64,000 nucleotides of DNA. Origin: Methanobacteriota archaeon. Its GTDB lineage: Archaea > Methanobacteriota > Methanobacteria > Methanobacteriales > Methanobacteriaceae. This document shows, one piece after another, positions 7,723 to 16,617 of the stretch; the first letter of the stretch is position 1, and every line of letters starts with the position of its first letter. The translations under genes and the position numbers were made by a program. The notes below the pieces were generated by a model. The model was not told the DNA's origin. It was given only the letters and a program-made list of their open reading frames with translations, and searched no databases. The stretch is taken from positions 1 to 64,000 of the forward strand of contig JAEZRD010000108.1 in the NCBI GenBank assembly GCA_023440975.1, given 5' to 3'.

Positions 7723-8976
7723 ATGGTATTTATCATAGACCCACAACAAAGTGGAATATCCGGAAACATGCTAGTCGGAGCATTCGTAGACATGGGAGTA
7801 AACCCAACAGAAATGAAAAAAATAATGGAAACAGTAGCCAACGAATTTGGACAAACAAAAGTCAAATTAACAAAAATCAACAAAACAGGAATACAATCCA
7901 CATACTGCCAAGTAGAAATACCCCAAGAAGAAAACCACCACATACACTACACAGACCTAATCGAAAAATTCGACAAAATCTCACAAAACAGCAAATATGA
8001 TAAAAAAATATTCGAACTAGCCAAAAAAGTATTCCAAAAAATAGCAGAAGCAGAATCCCATGTACACGGAGAACCACTAGACAAAATCCACTTCCACGAA
8101 GTAGGGGCATGTGACGCAGTAGCAGATGTAATCGGATCAGTATATGGATATTACACATTAGGACTAGATAAAACACAAGTAATAGGATTACCCGTAAGTG
8201 TAGGGGGAGGAAACATAAAATCAGCACATGGAAGAATACCCGTACCAGTACCAGCAACAATAGAAATATTAAAAGGAGTAACAATAAAAGGAGGACCAGT
8301 AGACACAGAACTAGCAACACCAACAGGCTCAGCACTATACATGACATTCTGCGATGAATTCAGCGAATTTCAACCTAGCATAAAACCAGAAAAAATTGCT
8401 TACGGTGCAGGAAGTAAAGAATTCGACTATCCCAATGTATTAAGAATTATAAAAAGTGAAAATACCGTAGAATCTCATAAAATAGAAGTAATAGAAACAA
8501 ACCTAGACCATTTAAGTGGAGAAGAACTAGGATACCTATTTGACAAATTAATAGCCGAAGGAGCAAATGATGTACTTATAATCCCAATAATCATGAAAAA
8601 AAATCGCCCAGGACACCTATTAAAAGTAATATCAAAAACAACCAATACAGAACACTTACTAAATATAATATTTCACGAAACAGGATCACTCGGAATAAGG
8701 GTAACACCCATGACACACAGAGGAGTTGCCAAACGAGAATTCATCAATTTACCCCTAAAAATTGATAATGAAACTTATGATGTAACATTTAAACTCGGAT
8801 ACTTAGGGGAAGAAATAATATCAAACAGACCAGAATATGAAGACATAAAACAAATTTCACAAAAAACAGGATTACCTTTAAATAAAATAATGGATAAAGC
8901 AACAAGCACAATTATTGAACATCTAAAAAAAATAGAAGATGATACTTGTGGAAATAAAAAAAGCAATAGAAAATGA
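7723..8976 (+). CDS. larC: LarC family nickel-pincer-cofactor protein (DUF111)
   Basis: The N-terminus (DPQQSGISGNMLVGAFVDMG), the ESHVHGEPLDKIHFHEVGACDAVADVIG block and the GPVDTELATPTGSALY block are hallmarks of LarC/DUF111. In bacteria LarC inserts nickel into the pincer cofactor of lactate racemase using CTP. LarB and LarE are not in this window, so the role here may be that cofactor or other nickel handling. At 417 residues it is full length; the His-rich block near residue 125 fits metal binding. AAGGAG lies 11 bases before the ATG. The first 600 bases use mostly C- and A-ending codons, the rest more T-ending ones. It overlaps the next gene by up to 38 bases. Confidence 0.9.
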   Translation: MVFIIDPQQSGISGNMLVGAFVDMGVNPTEMKKIMETVANEFGQTKVKLTKINKTGIQSTYCQVEIPQEENHHIHYTDLIEKFDKISQNSKYDKKIFELAKKVFQKIAEAESHVHGEPLDKIHFHEVGACDAVADVIGSVYGYYTLGLDKTQVIGLPVSVGGGNIKSAHGRIPVPVPATIEILKGVTIKGGPVDTELATPTGSALYMTFCDEFSEFQPSIKPEKIAYGAGSKEFDYPNVLRIIKSENTVESHKIEVIETNLDHLSGEELGYLFDKLIAEGANDVLIIPIIMKKNRPGHLLKVISKTTNTEHLLNIIFHETGSLGIRVTPMTHRGVAKREFINLPLKIDNETYDVTFKLGYLGEEIISNRPEYEDIKQISQKTGLPLNKIMDKATSTIIEHLKKIEDDTCGNKKSNRK

Positions 8977-9409
8977 TATGAATTCAGTTTATAAAATAGT
9001 AAATAAAACAATAAACGAAATATACTACAAATATTTATCCAATGCAATAATAGATTATTTTTTTGACTTACACACAGAAGAAAAGATTTTAAATGACATA
9101 AAAAATCAGAATGTATATGTTTTCCAAGACCATGGTGAAACATTTGCAACAGCAACATGTGAAGAAAACTTAATCAAAAGATTATATGTACTACCTGAAT
9201 TTGAAGGTAATGGCTATGGATCATCAATAATGGACTTTTTGGAAAACAAAATAAGTGCAAATTATGCCTATTCATTAGTAGATGGAGTAGACTCTAGCAT
9301 GAAATTCTACTTAAAACGAGGATATTACACAATAGATAATATCATTACAGATGTTGGAAACCAACAACAATTTTATTATGAAAGACTTAGAAAAGATTTA
9401 AATATATAA
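8948..9409 (+). CDS. GNAT family N-acetyltransferase (copy 1)
   Basis: A single GNAT domain of about 154 residues. The acetyl-CoA-binding motif A is visible as LYVLPEFEGNGYGSSIMDFLE, and a late FYLKRGYY matches motif B. The frame opens with ATG at 8939, but the tandem paralogue starts MEIKQA, so GTG at 8948 (VEIKKA) is the likelier start. Either way it overlaps the end of larC, suggesting translational coupling. The substrate is unknown. It is a clear paralogue of the next gene, with long identical blocks such as LPEFEGNGYGS, and arose by tandem duplication. Confidence 0.8.
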   Translation: MEIKKAIENDMNSVYKIVNKTINEIYYKYLSNAIIDYFFDLHTEEKILNDIKNQNVYVFQDHGETFATATCEENLIKRLYVLPEFEGNGYGSSIMDFLENKISANYAYSLVDGVDSSMKFYLKRGYYTIDNIITDVGNQQQFYYERLRKDLNI

Positions 9410-9445
9410 ATCTAAATCAAATATTAAAAATAAGGCATTAAAAAA

Positions 9446-9919
9446 ATGGAAATAAAACAAGCAACAAAAAAAGATATAGATATAATAAATAGTATAGTAG
9501 AAAACACTATAAATGAAATATACCCTAAATATTTATCTGATGCAATTATAAAATTTTTCCTAGAATTACATAGTCGAGAGAATATCCTAAAAGATATAAA
9601 AAATAATAATGTTTGGGTCTTCCAATTTCATGGAATAAGCTTTGCAACAGCAACATGTATAAACAATATAGTTAAAAGATTGTTCGTTCTACCTGAATTT
9701 GAAGGTAATGGTTACGGTTCTGCAATAATGAGTTTCTTTGAAGAAAAAATCAGTGAAAAATATGATAATATTCAAGTAGATGGAATCTCCCCAAGTATGA
9801 ACTTTTATGTTAATAGAGGATATCATACAGTAAAAAACATTCCAAAAAATATTGGAAATGAAAACATATTATATTATGAACGACTAAAAAAAGATTTAAT
9901 TAAAGAAGGAGAATTATGA
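9446..9919 (+). CDS. GNAT family N-acetyltransferase (copy 2)
   Basis: A GNAT domain protein of 157 residues with motif A at LFVLPEFEGNGYGSAIMSF and a C-terminal FYVNRGYHT motif. It shares the order and most residues of the preceding gene, including the unusual N-terminal pattern NEIYxKYLSxAII. AAGG lies upstream of the ATG. Its stop overlaps the start of queC in an ATGA, so it is co-translated with the 7-deazaguanine gene. No direct role in archaeosine synthesis is known for such an enzyme; substrate unknown. Confidence 0.85.
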   Translation: MEIKQATKKDIDIINSIVENTINEIYPKYLSDAIIKFFLELHSRENILKDIKNNNVWVFQFHGISFATATCINNIVKRLFVLPEFEGNGYGSAIMSFFEEKISEKYDNIQVDGISPSMNFYVNRGYHTVKNIPKNIGNENILYYERLKKDLIKEGEL

Positions 9920-10617
9920 AAAATAATGAAAATATTTTAGGTAAAAAAGCAATAGCTGTATTATCTGGTGGTTTAGATTCAACTGTAGCTACTGCTTTTT
10001 TCTCTAAAGAATATGACATTCATGCATTAACATTTGACTATGGTCAAAAAGCAGCAAAAAAGGAAATAGAAGTATCTAAACAAGTCTGTGAAGCATTAAA
10101 CATAAAACATACTGTAATGGATTTAAAATGGTTAGGTGAAATAAGTAATTCAGCATTAACTTCAGAAAATCCAATACCTGAATTAGAATCAGATAAATTA
10201 GATGATATGGATACTTGCACAGATTCTGCAGATAAAGTATGGGTGCCAGGAAGAAACATAGTATTCACCTCCATTGCAACAAGTTTTGCAGAAGCCGAAG
10301 GTGCAGAAATAATCATTGTCGGATGGGATAAAGAAGAAGCAGCAACATTTCCAGATAATTCAAAAGAATTCTTAGAAAGTTTTAATCAAATGCTAAATGA
10401 AGGTTCACCCTTAAATATTGAAGTTAAAGCTCCAGCAATAGATTTAAATAAAGTAGAAATTGTAGAATTAGGAAAAAATTTAGATGCTCCGATGAATTTA
10501 AGCTATTCCTGTTATACTGGTGAAGATAAACATTGTGGTGTTTGTGAATCATGTATGCGAAGAAAAAGAGCATTTATAGATGCAAATATCCCAGATCCAA
10601 CGGAGTATGAACAATAA
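9916..10617 (+). CDS. queC: 7-cyano-7-deazaguanine synthase
   Basis: QueC converts 7-carboxy-7-deazaguanine to preQ0 using ATP and ammonia. In archaea preQ0 feeds archaeosine at tRNA position 15. The PP-loop SGGLDST is at residues 17-23. The C-terminal zinc-binding cysteines are seen in CGVCESCMRRKRAF with an upstream Cys in SYSCYTGE. At 233 residues it is full length. GGAG lies close before the ATG, which overlaps the preceding stop. The gene ends the larC-GNAT-GNAT-queC run, although a small membrane protein follows after 15 bases. Confidence 0.93.
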   Translation: MKNNENILGKKAIAVLSGGLDSTVATAFFSKEYDIHALTFDYGQKAAKKEIEVSKQVCEALNIKHTVMDLKWLGEISNSALTSENPIPELESDKLDDMDTCTDSADKVWVPGRNIVFTSIATSFAEAEGAEIIIVGWDKEEAATFPDNSKEFLESFNQMLNEGSPLNIEVKAPAIDLNKVEIVELGKNLDAPMNLSYSCYTGEDKHCGVCESCMRRKRAFIDANIPDPTEYEQ

Positions 10618-10632
10618 AAAAATGATAGTCTG

Positions 10633-11172
10633 ATGTGTACTATGAAACGAGATGTAATAATAGCCCAATTAGGAAGAATATTTATAATAATAGCAATATT
10701 ATTATCAGTAATCAATGCCTTCTATTGGAAAAATAATATCATTGATGCAGTATCAGTAATTTTTGCATTTTTATCCTTAGTCATGGTACTATATGTATCA
10801 CGCAACTTTAGAAAAGATTTAATGTCAGGTAACCTTAATTCTGCATTCAATCAACAAGCAGCACAAGATCAATTATTCAATTTAGTTTATAAATCTACAA
10901 TAGAAAATAATTTTGAATCATTACCTATGTCAGTTGAACAACAAGTCAAGGAAACAATGCCCTATGTAAGTATAGATCAGTTATTGAAAGTCTATGATTA
11001 TATGTTAACAATTCCAAAAGAAATGAATATTTTTTATTATAATCAACACTTCAATAGTCAAAAAAACTTAAACGAATCAGCTCCACTTATTAAAGCATGG
11101 ATAAAAACCAACTTTTATTGGATGAATGATGAAAATTTAGATTTAAGTTTTAACTACTTTTTTAAACAATAA
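10633..11172 (+). CDS. Uncharacterised membrane protein with two N-terminal membrane segments
   Basis: I do not recognise a family. The first 60 residues hold two hydrophobic segments (about 11-28 and 36-55). A soluble part of about 120 residues rich in Asn, Gln and Phe follows, including YNQHFNSQKNLNESAPLIKAW. The frame starts with ATG at 10633; a second ATG at 10642 (MKRDVII) is nearer to the usual basic start of a membrane protein. It lies 15 bases after queC and may be co-transcribed. It is convergent with pycB. Confidence 0.65.
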   Translation: MCTMKRDVIIAQLGRIFIIIAILLSVINAFYWKNNIIDAVSVIFAFLSLVMVLYVSRNFRKDLMSGNLNSAFNQQAAQDQLFNLVYKSTIENNFESLPMSVEQQVKETMPYVSIDQLLKVYDYMLTIPKEMNIFYYNQHFNSQKNLNESAPLIKAWIKTNFYWMNDENLDLSFNYFFKQ

Positions 11173-11235
11173 AAATAATGTTTTAAAATAAAATAAAAAA
11201 AGAGAAAGGAGAATATTATAAAAAGTATGGTAAAT

Positions 11236-12951
11236 TTATTTAATTACCATTAATGTGTCGCCAGCGTTTACAGTGTCTCCTTCTTCTACAAAAATTTCTT
11301 TAATGATACCATCACTATCAGCTTGAATATCATTTTCCATTTTCATAGCTTCTAATACAGCGACAACATCTCCTTCTTGAACTTTATCTCCAATATTAAC
11401 TTTAACTTTTAAAACCATTCCTTGCATTGAAGAAGTTAATGCTCCTTCAACAGGAGTGAATGGTCCTTTATCGGATTCACCAATTTCCATAAATCCTGTA
11501 GGCATGATTTTAACATCAAAAACATCACCATCAACTTCAACAGCATATTCTGTTGGAATAGCAAGTTCTTCATTAGACATATTTGCTTGTTTAGGAGATA
11601 ATAATTCTTCTTCTTCTACTTCACCTTTTAAGAATTTAGTAGCTACAGCAGGGAAGAGTGCAAGAGTAAGAACATCTTCTTCTTTACTAATTAATCCCTT
11701 TTCTTCTCCTTCTTTTCTGAATTTTTCAAGTTCAGGTTCAAGTAAATCTGCAGGTCTGCAGGTAATAGGTTTTTCATTACCTATAATTTCTTTAGCTATT
11801 TTTTTGTTTATTGGAGCAGGAGGTCTACCATAATTACCTTTCATATACTCTTTAACTTCATTACTAACATTTTTGTAACGTTTTCCACCAAGTACATTCA
11901 TTACAGATTGAATTCCTACAATTTGACTAGTAGGTGTCACAAGTGGAGGGTATCCCATATCTTTTCTAACACGAGGCATTTCTTCAAGAACATCTTGATA
12001 ACGATCAAGAGCATTTTGTTCTTTTAATTGGGAAACAAGGTTAGAAAGCATTCCTCCTGGAATTTGGTAAGTTAATACATCAGTATCAATACGTTCAGCT
12101 ATAGGGTCAATTAAACTAGAATACTTTTGACGAATTTCTTCGAAATATTTTTTAATATGATTTAATTTTTTCAAATTCAATCCAGTAGCATATTCAGTAC
12201 CTTCTAATGCAGCTACAATAGTTTCAGTAGGAGGCTGACTAGTACCCCATGCAAGTGGAGATATAGCAGTATCTAAAATATCAACACCCGCTTGACAAGC
12301 AGCATAATAACTAATAGGGCTTATACCACTAGTACAATGGGAATGTAGATTGATTAATAAATCAGTTTCATCTTTTAATCTTGTAATTAATTCATATGCT
12401 GTTGCAGGATCCATTAATCCAGCCATATCTTTAATGGATAATGAATCACATTCAAGTGCTTCTAACTCTTTAGCTAGCTCAACATATTTGTCTATAGTGT
12501 GGACAGGACTTATTGTGTAACTTATTGTTCCTTGTACATGTGCACCAGCATTTTTAGCTACTTTAATAGATAATTCCATATTTCTTACATCATTTAAAGC
12601 ATCAAATATTCTGAAAACATCTACTCCATTTTCATAAGATTTTTCAACAAATGCTGTTACAATATCATCAGGATAATTTTTATAAGCAAGTAAGTTTTGA
12701 CCTCTAAGTAACATCTGAATAGGTGTTTTGGTAATGTTTTCTTTTAATGTTCTTAGTCTTTCCCAAGGATCTTCATTTAAGTAGCGGATACAACTATCAA
12801 ATGTTGCTCCTCCCCATGCTTCTAGTGAGAAAAAGCCAACATTATCTAATTCCTCAGCTATAGGAACCATATCTCTTGTTCTCATTCGAGTAGCTAAGAG
12901 GGATTGATGTGCATCTCTTAATGCAGTTTCTGTTATTTTTGTTTGTTTCAT
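11236..12951 (-). CDS. pycB: Pyruvate carboxylase subunit B (carboxyltransferase plus biotin carrier)
   Basis: The N-terminal TIM-barrel carboxyltransferase begins with ETALRDAHQSLLATRMRT, typical of the pyruvate carboxylase/oxaloacetate decarboxylase alpha family. The metal ligands are suggested by the HSHCTSG motif. The last 75 residues form a biotinyl domain with the EAMKMEND attachment motif. With subunit A (biotin carboxylase, not in this window) it makes oxaloacetate from pyruvate, the entry to the incomplete TCA pathway of methanogens. At 571 residues it is full length. GAGGTG precedes the ATG at 12951. The archaeal two-subunit type is established from Methanothermobacter. Confidence 0.93.
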   Translation of the reverse strand: MKQTKITETALRDAHQSLLATRMRTRDMVPIAEELDNVGFFSLEAWGGATFDSCIRYLNEDPWERLRTLKENITKTPIQMLLRGQNLLAYKNYPDDIVTAFVEKSYENGVDVFRIFDALNDVRNMELSIKVAKNAGAHVQGTISYTISPVHTIDKYVELAKELEALECDSLSIKDMAGLMDPATAYELITRLKDETDLLINLHSHCTSGISPISYYAACQAGVDILDTAISPLAWGTSQPPTETIVAALEGTEYATGLNLKKLNHIKKYFEEIRQKYSSLIDPIAERIDTDVLTYQIPGGMLSNLVSQLKEQNALDRYQDVLEEMPRVRKDMGYPPLVTPTSQIVGIQSVMNVLGGKRYKNVSNEVKEYMKGNYGRPPAPINKKIAKEIIGNEKPITCRPADLLEPELEKFRKEGEEKGLISKEEDVLTLALFPAVATKFLKGEVEEEELLSPKQANMSNEELAIPTEYAVEVDGDVFDVKIMPTGFMEIGESDKGPFTPVEGALTSSMQGMVLKVKVNIGDKVQEGDVVAVLEAMKMENDIQADSDGIIKEIFVEEGDTVNAGDTLMVIK

Positions 12952-13285
12952 GACTTTTACACCTCTATAATCAGGTTAAAAATAATAAATCAGCTAATAA
13001 TTAATTATTTTTGATAAAATATATTATTTTACAAAATTAATCTCTTATAAATTTTTTCATTAACTATTATTATGTTACTATTTTTTAACTAAAATAGTTA
13101 TTGATTTAATTTTTTTATAAAACATCAAAAATATACAAAATTAAAAATTTTAAAAAAAAGTAGGTGGAAATTTCAAATTCATTTAAAAAATAAAAAAAGA
13201 ATATAAAAAAGAATTGAATTTTGTTTAATATTTTTCCTTTTTATAATACTTTTAATGAAAAATATAATTTAAGTGAAATAAATTT
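12952..13285. other. Intergenic region upstream of pycB
   Basis: About 330 AT-rich bases between two minus-strand genes. It contains a perfect 15-base palindrome TAACTAAAATAGTTA at 13086-13100, roughly 135 bases before the pycB start, and long A and T runs near 13150-13250 that may end transcription or start it. No open frame or RNA gene could be supported. Confidence 0.5.
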
Positions 13286-14152
13286 TTAAATCTCTTCACT
13301 ATTCATTACATTTTCACTTGTATTTTCAATTGAGACAGGCTTTTCAAGGGGTTTAATTTTTCGAGCTATCCATAAACCAATGACTAAATTCCCTATCACA
13401 AGGAAACCATTATATCCTAAATAAAGATTAGGATATTGTATAAGATTATAACTTACGAAATGTCCGGCATAAACAGCAGTTGTTAAGTAAGTAAATAAAT
13501 CAAAAATACTATGTAATAAAATTACACTTAATAAACTTCTTGTTCTAAGGAAAACAGCCCCAAGAATTATTCCCGCAGTCATTGCATATACAACTTGAAC
13601 TAAAGTATCTATTAATGGAGCATGAGTTAAATTAATTAAATGAGCAAGACCAAAAAATACTGCAGCTAAAATTAAAGCTTTATAAATACCTTTCTTACTA
13701 TACCCATAATTCAACATTAAATTCTGCAGAATCAACCCTCTCATAAATACTTCTTCATAAATTCCAACTGCAAAAGAATAGATTATTGCTCCAATTATAG
13801 GGGCTAAAGCAAAATTTAACGGATTATTATAATTTAAACTTAAATAAATTACTAATTGAATAACACCTGTTAAAATTACAAAAGAACCTAATTTAAGCCC
13901 TAAACCTAAATTATTTTTACTAAAAAGTTTACTATTAAATAAACCTAACTTTTTAATAATTAAAATAGCAATTACAGCCATCACTAATTCTGAAACAATT
14001 TCCGTCACATAAGGTAAGCCTTGTGATAAATTAAAAGATTTGAAAATGGTGCTTAATATCATCCCTAAAATTAAGAATAATATTAAAGAAAATAGTGTGA
14101 AAATTATAGGGCTTCTTCTATTAAAAACTTTTTTATCACTTATATTAATCAC
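13286..14152 (-). CDS. CPBP family intramembrane glutamic endopeptidase (Abi/Rce1-like)
   Basis: The motif YEEVFMRGLI is the EExxxR motif of CPBP proteases, followed by FFGLAHL and HSIFD, which carry the other conserved His residues. About eight hydrophobic segments span 288 residues. These proteins process prenylated proteins in eukaryotes and are linked to peptide immunity or membrane protein processing in prokaryotes; the substrate here is unknown. The open frame begins with GTG at 14152, but that GTG is part of a strong GAGGTGA ribosome site. No other ATG, GTG or TTG lies at the right distance, so the true start could be an ATT/ATA codon or this GTG. Confidence 0.85.
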   Translation of the reverse strand: MINISDKKVFNRRSPIIFTLFSLILFLILGMILSTIFKSFNLSQGLPYVTEIVSELVMAVIAILIIKKLGLFNSKLFSKNNLGLGLKLGSFVILTGVIQLVIYLSLNYNNPLNFALAPIIGAIIYSFAVGIYEEVFMRGLILQNLMLNYGYSKKGIYKALILAAVFFGLAHLINLTHAPLIDTLVQVVYAMTAGIILGAVFLRTRSLLSVILLHSIFDLFTYLTTAVYAGHFVSYNLIQYPNLYLGYNGFLVIGNLVIGLWIARKIKPLEKPVSIENTSENVMNSEEI

Positions 14153-14364
14153 CTCAAATTTTATTTATTATACTTTTTTTAACCCTATTTAATCAAAAAT
14201 ATTATTTATTTAAAGTATATGCTTTTTAAATTTAGTTCTAATAACTTTTAAAAGTTTTGATTAAAAATTTTTATAATAATTTAATTTAAACTCTAAATTT
14301 CCGAATTTTTTTAATAAAAAATTATTATTTAATAAAAAATATAAATAAAAAAATAAGGGATAAA

Positions 14365-15261
14365 ATGGTTAGTAAAAAAGATTATTTAAAATCTGATAAA
14401 ACATTAAACAGACCCACAGATATAAACTTACCCTATTTTGCATATGGACTTTTTAAACCAAACCAATTAGCTTACAATAAGATTCATGACCTTGTTCTAA
14501 AACATCACTCCTCTAAAGTAAAAGCAGAAATGTACATTAAAGATGGAATAGTCCTCCTAAAAATTAATGAAAACACAAAAACAACAATTAATGGAGAATT
14601 ATTCTATTTTAAAAAAGGTGACGAAAAAGAAGCTTATGACAGAATTAGAGTATTTGAACCTAAAAAATTTTATAAATGGCAAAAAACTACTGTAATAATA
14701 AATAATCAAGAAGAAAAAGCAAATGTGCTTGTTGGAGTAAATATAAAAAACAGTAAATTATTAAGTCAAAACAATTTCGAATATGAAGATCCCTTCTTCA
14801 ATGAAGCATTAAATGAAATAGAATTAATATTAAATGAAGATGAAAAAAATCAACAAAATAACGAATGGATAAACTCTGATAATATACAACATATTTTCAG
14901 ACTTCAAATGGCTTATCTTTTACTATGGACATGTATTAAACGATTCTCTTTCTTAAAATATCCATTAATAGATAATACAAATAACCAATATAAATTAATA
15001 GCAAAAGAGCCAGCATTCGAAAAAACACTCAAAAATTTAGTTAAAGAAAAAAGACAAATATATTCATCTAATTATTTAAATGAAAGTATATTAAACCCAG
15101 AATCACCAGAAAAATCTTTAGACTATTATCATGATTTAAGGTTTTATGGAGTTCATAAAGAAACAGTTTTAGAAGATTATAAAATAATTAAATCTTCACT
15201 AAAAGAATTATTAATTATTTTTAAAGAAATAATAGAATATTCAAAACATGAATTTGAATAA
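14365..15261 (+). CDS. GGCT/AIG2-like N-domain fused to a HEPN-like C-domain
   Basis: Residues about 23-125 resemble the gamma-glutamylcyclotransferase/AIG2-like fold: YFAYGLFKPNQ matches its YGxL phosphate loop, INGELFYF the central strand, and VFEPKKFYKW carries the likely catalytic Glu98. Residues 170-298 are all-helical and end with LDYYHDLRFYGVHKE, where R259 and H264 fit the Rx4-6H motif of HEPN domains, many of which are ribonucleases. No family name is certain. The gene is alone, between a CPBP protease gene and inositol-phosphate synthase (both minus strand). A ribosome site AAGGGATAAA precedes the ATG. It could act in stress response, defence or toxin-like RNA cleavage; this is inference. 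Confidence 0.6.
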   Translation: MVSKKDYLKSDKTLNRPTDINLPYFAYGLFKPNQLAYNKIHDLVLKHHSSKVKAEMYIKDGIVLLKINENTKTTINGELFYFKKGDEKEAYDRIRVFEPKKFYKWQKTTVIINNQEEKANVLVGVNIKNSKLLSQNNFEYEDPFFNEALNEIELILNEDEKNQQNNEWINSDNIQHIFRLQMAYLLLWTCIKRFSFLKYPLIDNTNNQYKLIAKEPAFEKTLKNLVKEKRQIYSSNYLNESILNPESPEKSLDYYHDLRFYGVHKETVLEDYKIIKSSLKELLIIFKEIIEYSKHEFE

Positions 15262-15306
15262 AAAAAAGTTTTAAAAAAAAGTATTATTAAGAATTGAAAG
15301 ATTAAA

Positions 15307-16404
15307 TTATCTTTCAAGTTCTCCTTTAATAAACTCTTCAGTTTTTTCTGCAGCAATATCATCAGTATATTGCACAGGAGGATGTTTCATAATATAAGAA
15401 GAAATAGAAGTTAATTGACCACTAATACCTCTTTCTAAACCTAATTTACAACAACGTACAGCATCAATAACACATCCTGCACTATTTGGTGAATCTTCAA
15501 CACTTAAACGTAATTCAATATTCATAGGAACATCACCAAAAGTCTTACCTTCCATTCTTAAGAAACATAACTTATTATCATTTTGCCAAGGAACATAATC
15601 ACTAGGACCAATATGAATATTATGATCTTCTAATCTTTGAGGAACAACAGCTTGAACTGCTTCAGTTTTAGATTCTCTCTTAGAACTTAAACGTTCATGA
15701 TTTAACATATTAAGGAAGTCAGTATTACCTCCAGTATTTAATTGATAAGTTCTATCAAGAGTAACTCCTCTTTCTTTAAAAAGATTAGCTAAAGTTCTAT
15801 GAGTAATAGTTGCACCAATTTGTGCTTTAATATCATCTCCAACACAAGGAATACCTTGGTCTCGGAATTTTTGCTCCCATTCCGGGTCACTAACAATAAA
15901 CACAGGCATACAATTTACAAAAGCAACACCAGCATCAAGACAACATTGGGCATAAAATCTTGCAGCCTTCTCAGATCCTACTGGAAGATAATTTAATAAT
16001 ATCTCAGCACCACTATCCTTTAAAACTTCAACTACATCACACGGTTCTTCATCACTAATTAAAAAAGTATCATCAGCCCCATACTCTTTCATATGAGGTG
16101 CAACACCATCAAGAACTTCACCCATTGAAACCTTAACATCACTTTCAGGAATATTCTCATTAAATACAGTAGTACAATTAGGCTTTTCAAAAATAGCTTT
16201 GTCAATAGTTTTTCCAACTTTTCTTTGATCAATATCAAATGCTGCAACTACTTCAATATCTCCAGGCTCATAATCTCCAATTTTCCAATGCATTAAACCA
16301 TTAGAATCCTCTGCTGTTTTATCTGAATAATAATAAATACCTTGAATAAGTGAGCTGGCACAATTCCCCATACCAACTATAGCAATTTTAATTTTGTCTG
16401 TCAA
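15307..16404 (-). CDS. ino1: Myo-inositol-1-phosphate synthase
   Basis: This NAD-dependent enzyme converts glucose 6-phosphate to inositol 1-phosphate, needed for archaetidylinositol lipids in methanogens. The Rossmann motif GMGNCASSLIQG lies at the start. The NYLPVGSEKAARFYA block and the NTGGNTDFLNM block are family signatures. At 365 residues it matches the archaeal/actinobacterial type. The start is TTG at 16404 with AAGGTGA 5 bases upstream. It is divergent from a glycosyltransferase gene. Confidence 0.92.
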   Translation of the reverse strand: MTDKIKIAIVGMGNCASSLIQGIYYYSDKTAEDSNGLMHWKIGDYEPGDIEVVAAFDIDQRKVGKTIDKAIFEKPNCTTVFNENIPESDVKVSMGEVLDGVAPHMKEYGADDTFLISDEEPCDVVEVLKDSGAEILLNYLPVGSEKAARFYAQCCLDAGVAFVNCMPVFIVSDPEWEQKFRDQGIPCVGDDIKAQIGATITHRTLANLFKERGVTLDRTYQLNTGGNTDFLNMLNHERLSSKRESKTEAVQAVVPQRLEDHNIHIGPSDYVPWQNDNKLCFLRMEGKTFGDVPMNIELRLSVEDSPNSAGCVIDAVRCCKLGLERGISGQLTSISSYIMKHPPVQYTDDIAAEKTEEFIKGELER

Positions 16405-16617
16405 TTACTTTCACCTTAAAATTATTTGTAAAATAAAATCTTAACTGTTTAAAATTAAGAATATAAATATATTAATTAATATTTCATTTTCATTTTATTT
16501 AAATATAATTTAATATTGTTTAAATTCACATAAATATAAAGTATAAAAAAGATTTATCTTATAAAATGTAAATTAATAATAAGAATTAAGAATACTTCAA
16601 CTGGAGATTAATAAATA

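Noticed and set aside
7877..8347. Leu-rich 156-codon frame antisense to larC
   Set aside because: It mirrors the A/C-rich coding strand of larC, has no ribosome site and its composition (long Leu/Val runs) is that of a shadow frame.
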